Positions 62,345 through 64,000 of a stretch of 64,000 bases of DNA are shown in pieces; within the stretch, counting starts at the first letter, position 1, and every line of letters starts with the position of its first letter. The notes under the pieces were generated by a model that was not told the DNA's origin, ran no database searches, and saw nothing but the letters and a program-made list of their open reading frames with translations. The DNA lies in assembly GCF_042453785.1 (NCBI RefSeq), contig NC_091671.1, positions 10,920,001-10,984,000 on the forward strand, in the 5' to 3' direction. The translations under genes and the position numbers were made by a program. Source of the stretch: Malus domestica (Eukaryota; Streptophyta; Magnoliopsida; Rosales; Rosaceae).

Positions 62345-62870
62345 TTATGTTGAGCAATAAACCAATCAAAACTCATTTCACATAAAGTCCTCCTTGCCGG
62401 CTTAATTTGTTATCTTGTCATTATTTTTTCATTTCCAGCATTATTGGTATACCGACTATGGCCAGTATGTTAGCCAACAATAATAAGCCAATTCTTTATT
62501 GTTGGATGTTGTTGTCGTAGGGTTACGATTTTCACGCTCATTTTTTAAACATCTGCACTCTAAACTGTATATTTTACATTCTTTTTACTCACATAGGAGT
62601 GCAGGAGGTTGAAAATGAGTGCCAAAATTACGGTGTGATTGAGATTCACAAACTGCTCCTAGTAACATGAACTTGCTTACTTGAGTTAAAACCCTTGCTT
62701 GAGGTTTCCTTCAAATAGGTCTTCTTGAAGGCTGATTTGGTGCTCGAAAACTTAGCTAGTCGAAAGTTGAGGCATCCCAATGACTGGCTGGATTTATCTA
62801 CAGTGCTACAACTACTGGAAAGTTGAAAGTTGGTGCTTAATGGATTTATTTACACCATCTGGGTATTAAC

Positions 62871-62960
62871 ATGGATGCATCACTCCCCATGGACAGTGAA
62901 GGACAAATGGTGGATGCTGGTGGTAAACGTGGTGGTTGGATCATCTTTTTATTCATCATA

Positions 62961-63006
<46 letters not shown>

Positions 63007-64000
63007 GCACTTCTGTTGTTCACTTAGCAAACCATATGATCTTATTTTGTTTTGAGCAGGAACTTTAATGTGCTTGACACTTGCTGCTGGAGGATGGCAA
63101 GCAAATCTGGTTGTGTATCTGATTGAGGAGTTTAACGTGAAGAGCATTGATGCTACTCAGGTGTCAAATGTTGTCAATGGTTGCACTAGTTTATTTCCTA
63201 TCATTGGAGCAATTGTTGCAGACTCTTTCTTTGGCTGTTTCCCTGTCATCCTGATCTCGTCTTGTGTCTCTTTTCTGGTAATAGCCTCGCTCTGTCTCCA
63301 CTCTAACAAGCACACACGCTCACTTAGCCATGATAGTTCTGTTAATTGTTGATGTGGGATTATACACTTCCAATTTGCAACGTAAAGTTGAGTTTTATAG
63401 GATAATACACTTTCAATTCTCTGCTTAACGGAACAGTATTAGCCTACAATGAAGCATCTGAAGCATCTGAATCATCTGAATCCTTAAATAGTTGGTGCTA
63501 GAGACACGGTAGGAAGGTTTCCATATTTTCTTCTCGTATTTGAGCTGTACCTCGGGTACCTGCGGGCAATACATATCGTCGCATTTTTAATTTTCCTGTT
63601 GAACCAACTTGTTCTCTGAAAATTTTCAATACACGTCTAATCTCATTTTTAAATTCATTACAATTTATTCTTCGCAGGGATTGGTCCTATTCACTTTGAC
63701 TGCAACTCTTGATTCCTTGAGGCCCCCTTCATGTGAGAATGGATCTAGCTTGTGCGAAACACCATCAAAAGTTCAGTTTTCAGTCCTATATGCTAGTATA
63801 ACGCTGGGATCAATTGGACTGGGAGGCACTCGCTTTACTATAGCAACAATGGGAGCAAACCAATTTGACAAGCCTAAAAATCAAGGGATTTTCTTTAACT
63901 GGTTTTTCTTTGCCATGTATACGGCGACTGTTGTAAGTTCTACTGTCGTTGTGTATATTGAGGACAGTGTCAGTTGGGGGTTGGGATTTGGCCTATCTGC
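62871..64000 (+). CDS. NPF2 (NAXT-like) NRT1/PTR-family transporter, copy 3, intact so far, 3' end outside window
   Basis: Exons 62871-62961 (91 nt), 63060-63277 (218 nt) and 63678 to the window edge (323 nt so far). No stop or frameshift is visible. The start ATG precedes 'MDASLPMDSEGQMVDAGG', then 'RGGWIIFLFIIGTLMCLTLA' forms the first membrane helix. The NPF motif region 'EFNVKSIDATQV', 'GAIVADSFFGCFPVI' and the loop-helix block 'GGTRFTIATMGANQFD' follow. Relatives in this NPF2 group include nitrate excretion and xylem-loading transporters at the plasma membrane; the substrate here is not determined. The exon sizes equal those expected from copies 1 and 2. The first intron has a (TC)n run at about 62965-63004. 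Confidence 0.9.

Overview
This is a window of a plant nuclear genome, eudicot and probably Rosaceae (apple or pear type). The rosid call is inference from the style of the proteins and repeats. What the sequence shows directly is spliced genes with GT-AG introns, a Cassandra-type LTR carrying a 5S rRNA-like core, Ty1/copia and Ty3/gypsy elements, an RTE-type LINE and many small DNA transposons. No bacterial, organellar or viral genes and no CRISPR arrays were seen.

Host genes, in order. (1) 1-6587, minus strand: a NOT4/CNOT4-like RING + RRM E3 ligase of the CCR4-NOT complex, ten coding exons visible, 3' end outside the window. (2) 16291-18800, plus strand: a complete cytosolic ascorbate peroxidase, nine coding exons, 250 aa. 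(3) 32497-34509, plus strand: a complete MPK3-type MAP kinase, six exons, 370 aa. (4) 44353-46632, 59770-62015 and 62871-64000, plus strand: three tandem NPF2/NAXT-like nitrate/peptide-family transporters. The first two are broken. The third is intact as far as the window reaches.

The rest is transposon territory. 7981-11560 holds a PIF/Harbinger transposase with two in-frame stops plus a broken Myb/trihelix-like ORF1. 11940-13300 looks like the 5' LTR and leader of a decayed minus-strand LTR element. 13740-14184 is a foldback MULE with a perfect 9-bp target duplication. 21982-27378 is a hAT-like element whose end and host flank are duplicated around a 5'-truncated chromovirus (gypsy). 29201-30373 is a Harbinger-type element carrying one clean exon of a BSL (Kelch PP1-type) phosphatase. 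35702-43267 is a small MULE-type MITE that has been blown up to 7.5 kb by a hAT-like element, a MULE and a copia element, all within the promoter of NPF copy 1. 47072-58546 separates NPF copies 1 and 2 and holds another MITE, a Cassandra solo LTR, a LINE with a long open reading frame, a repeat-rich non-autonomous element with a coiled-coil ORF, a second LINE 3' end and a Helitron 3' terminus.

The genes have no shared operon-like logic. The window reads as a stress/nutrition set (peroxidase, MPK3, nitrate-type transporters) in a repeat-rich matrix. The most informative feature is that paralogous NPF flanks act as empty-site controls, so several insertions can be dated relative to the tandem duplication. 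I did not find a convincing new defence or enzymatic system. The strongest novelty candidates are the three gene-fragment-carrying DNA transposons and the 53959-57540 repeat element.
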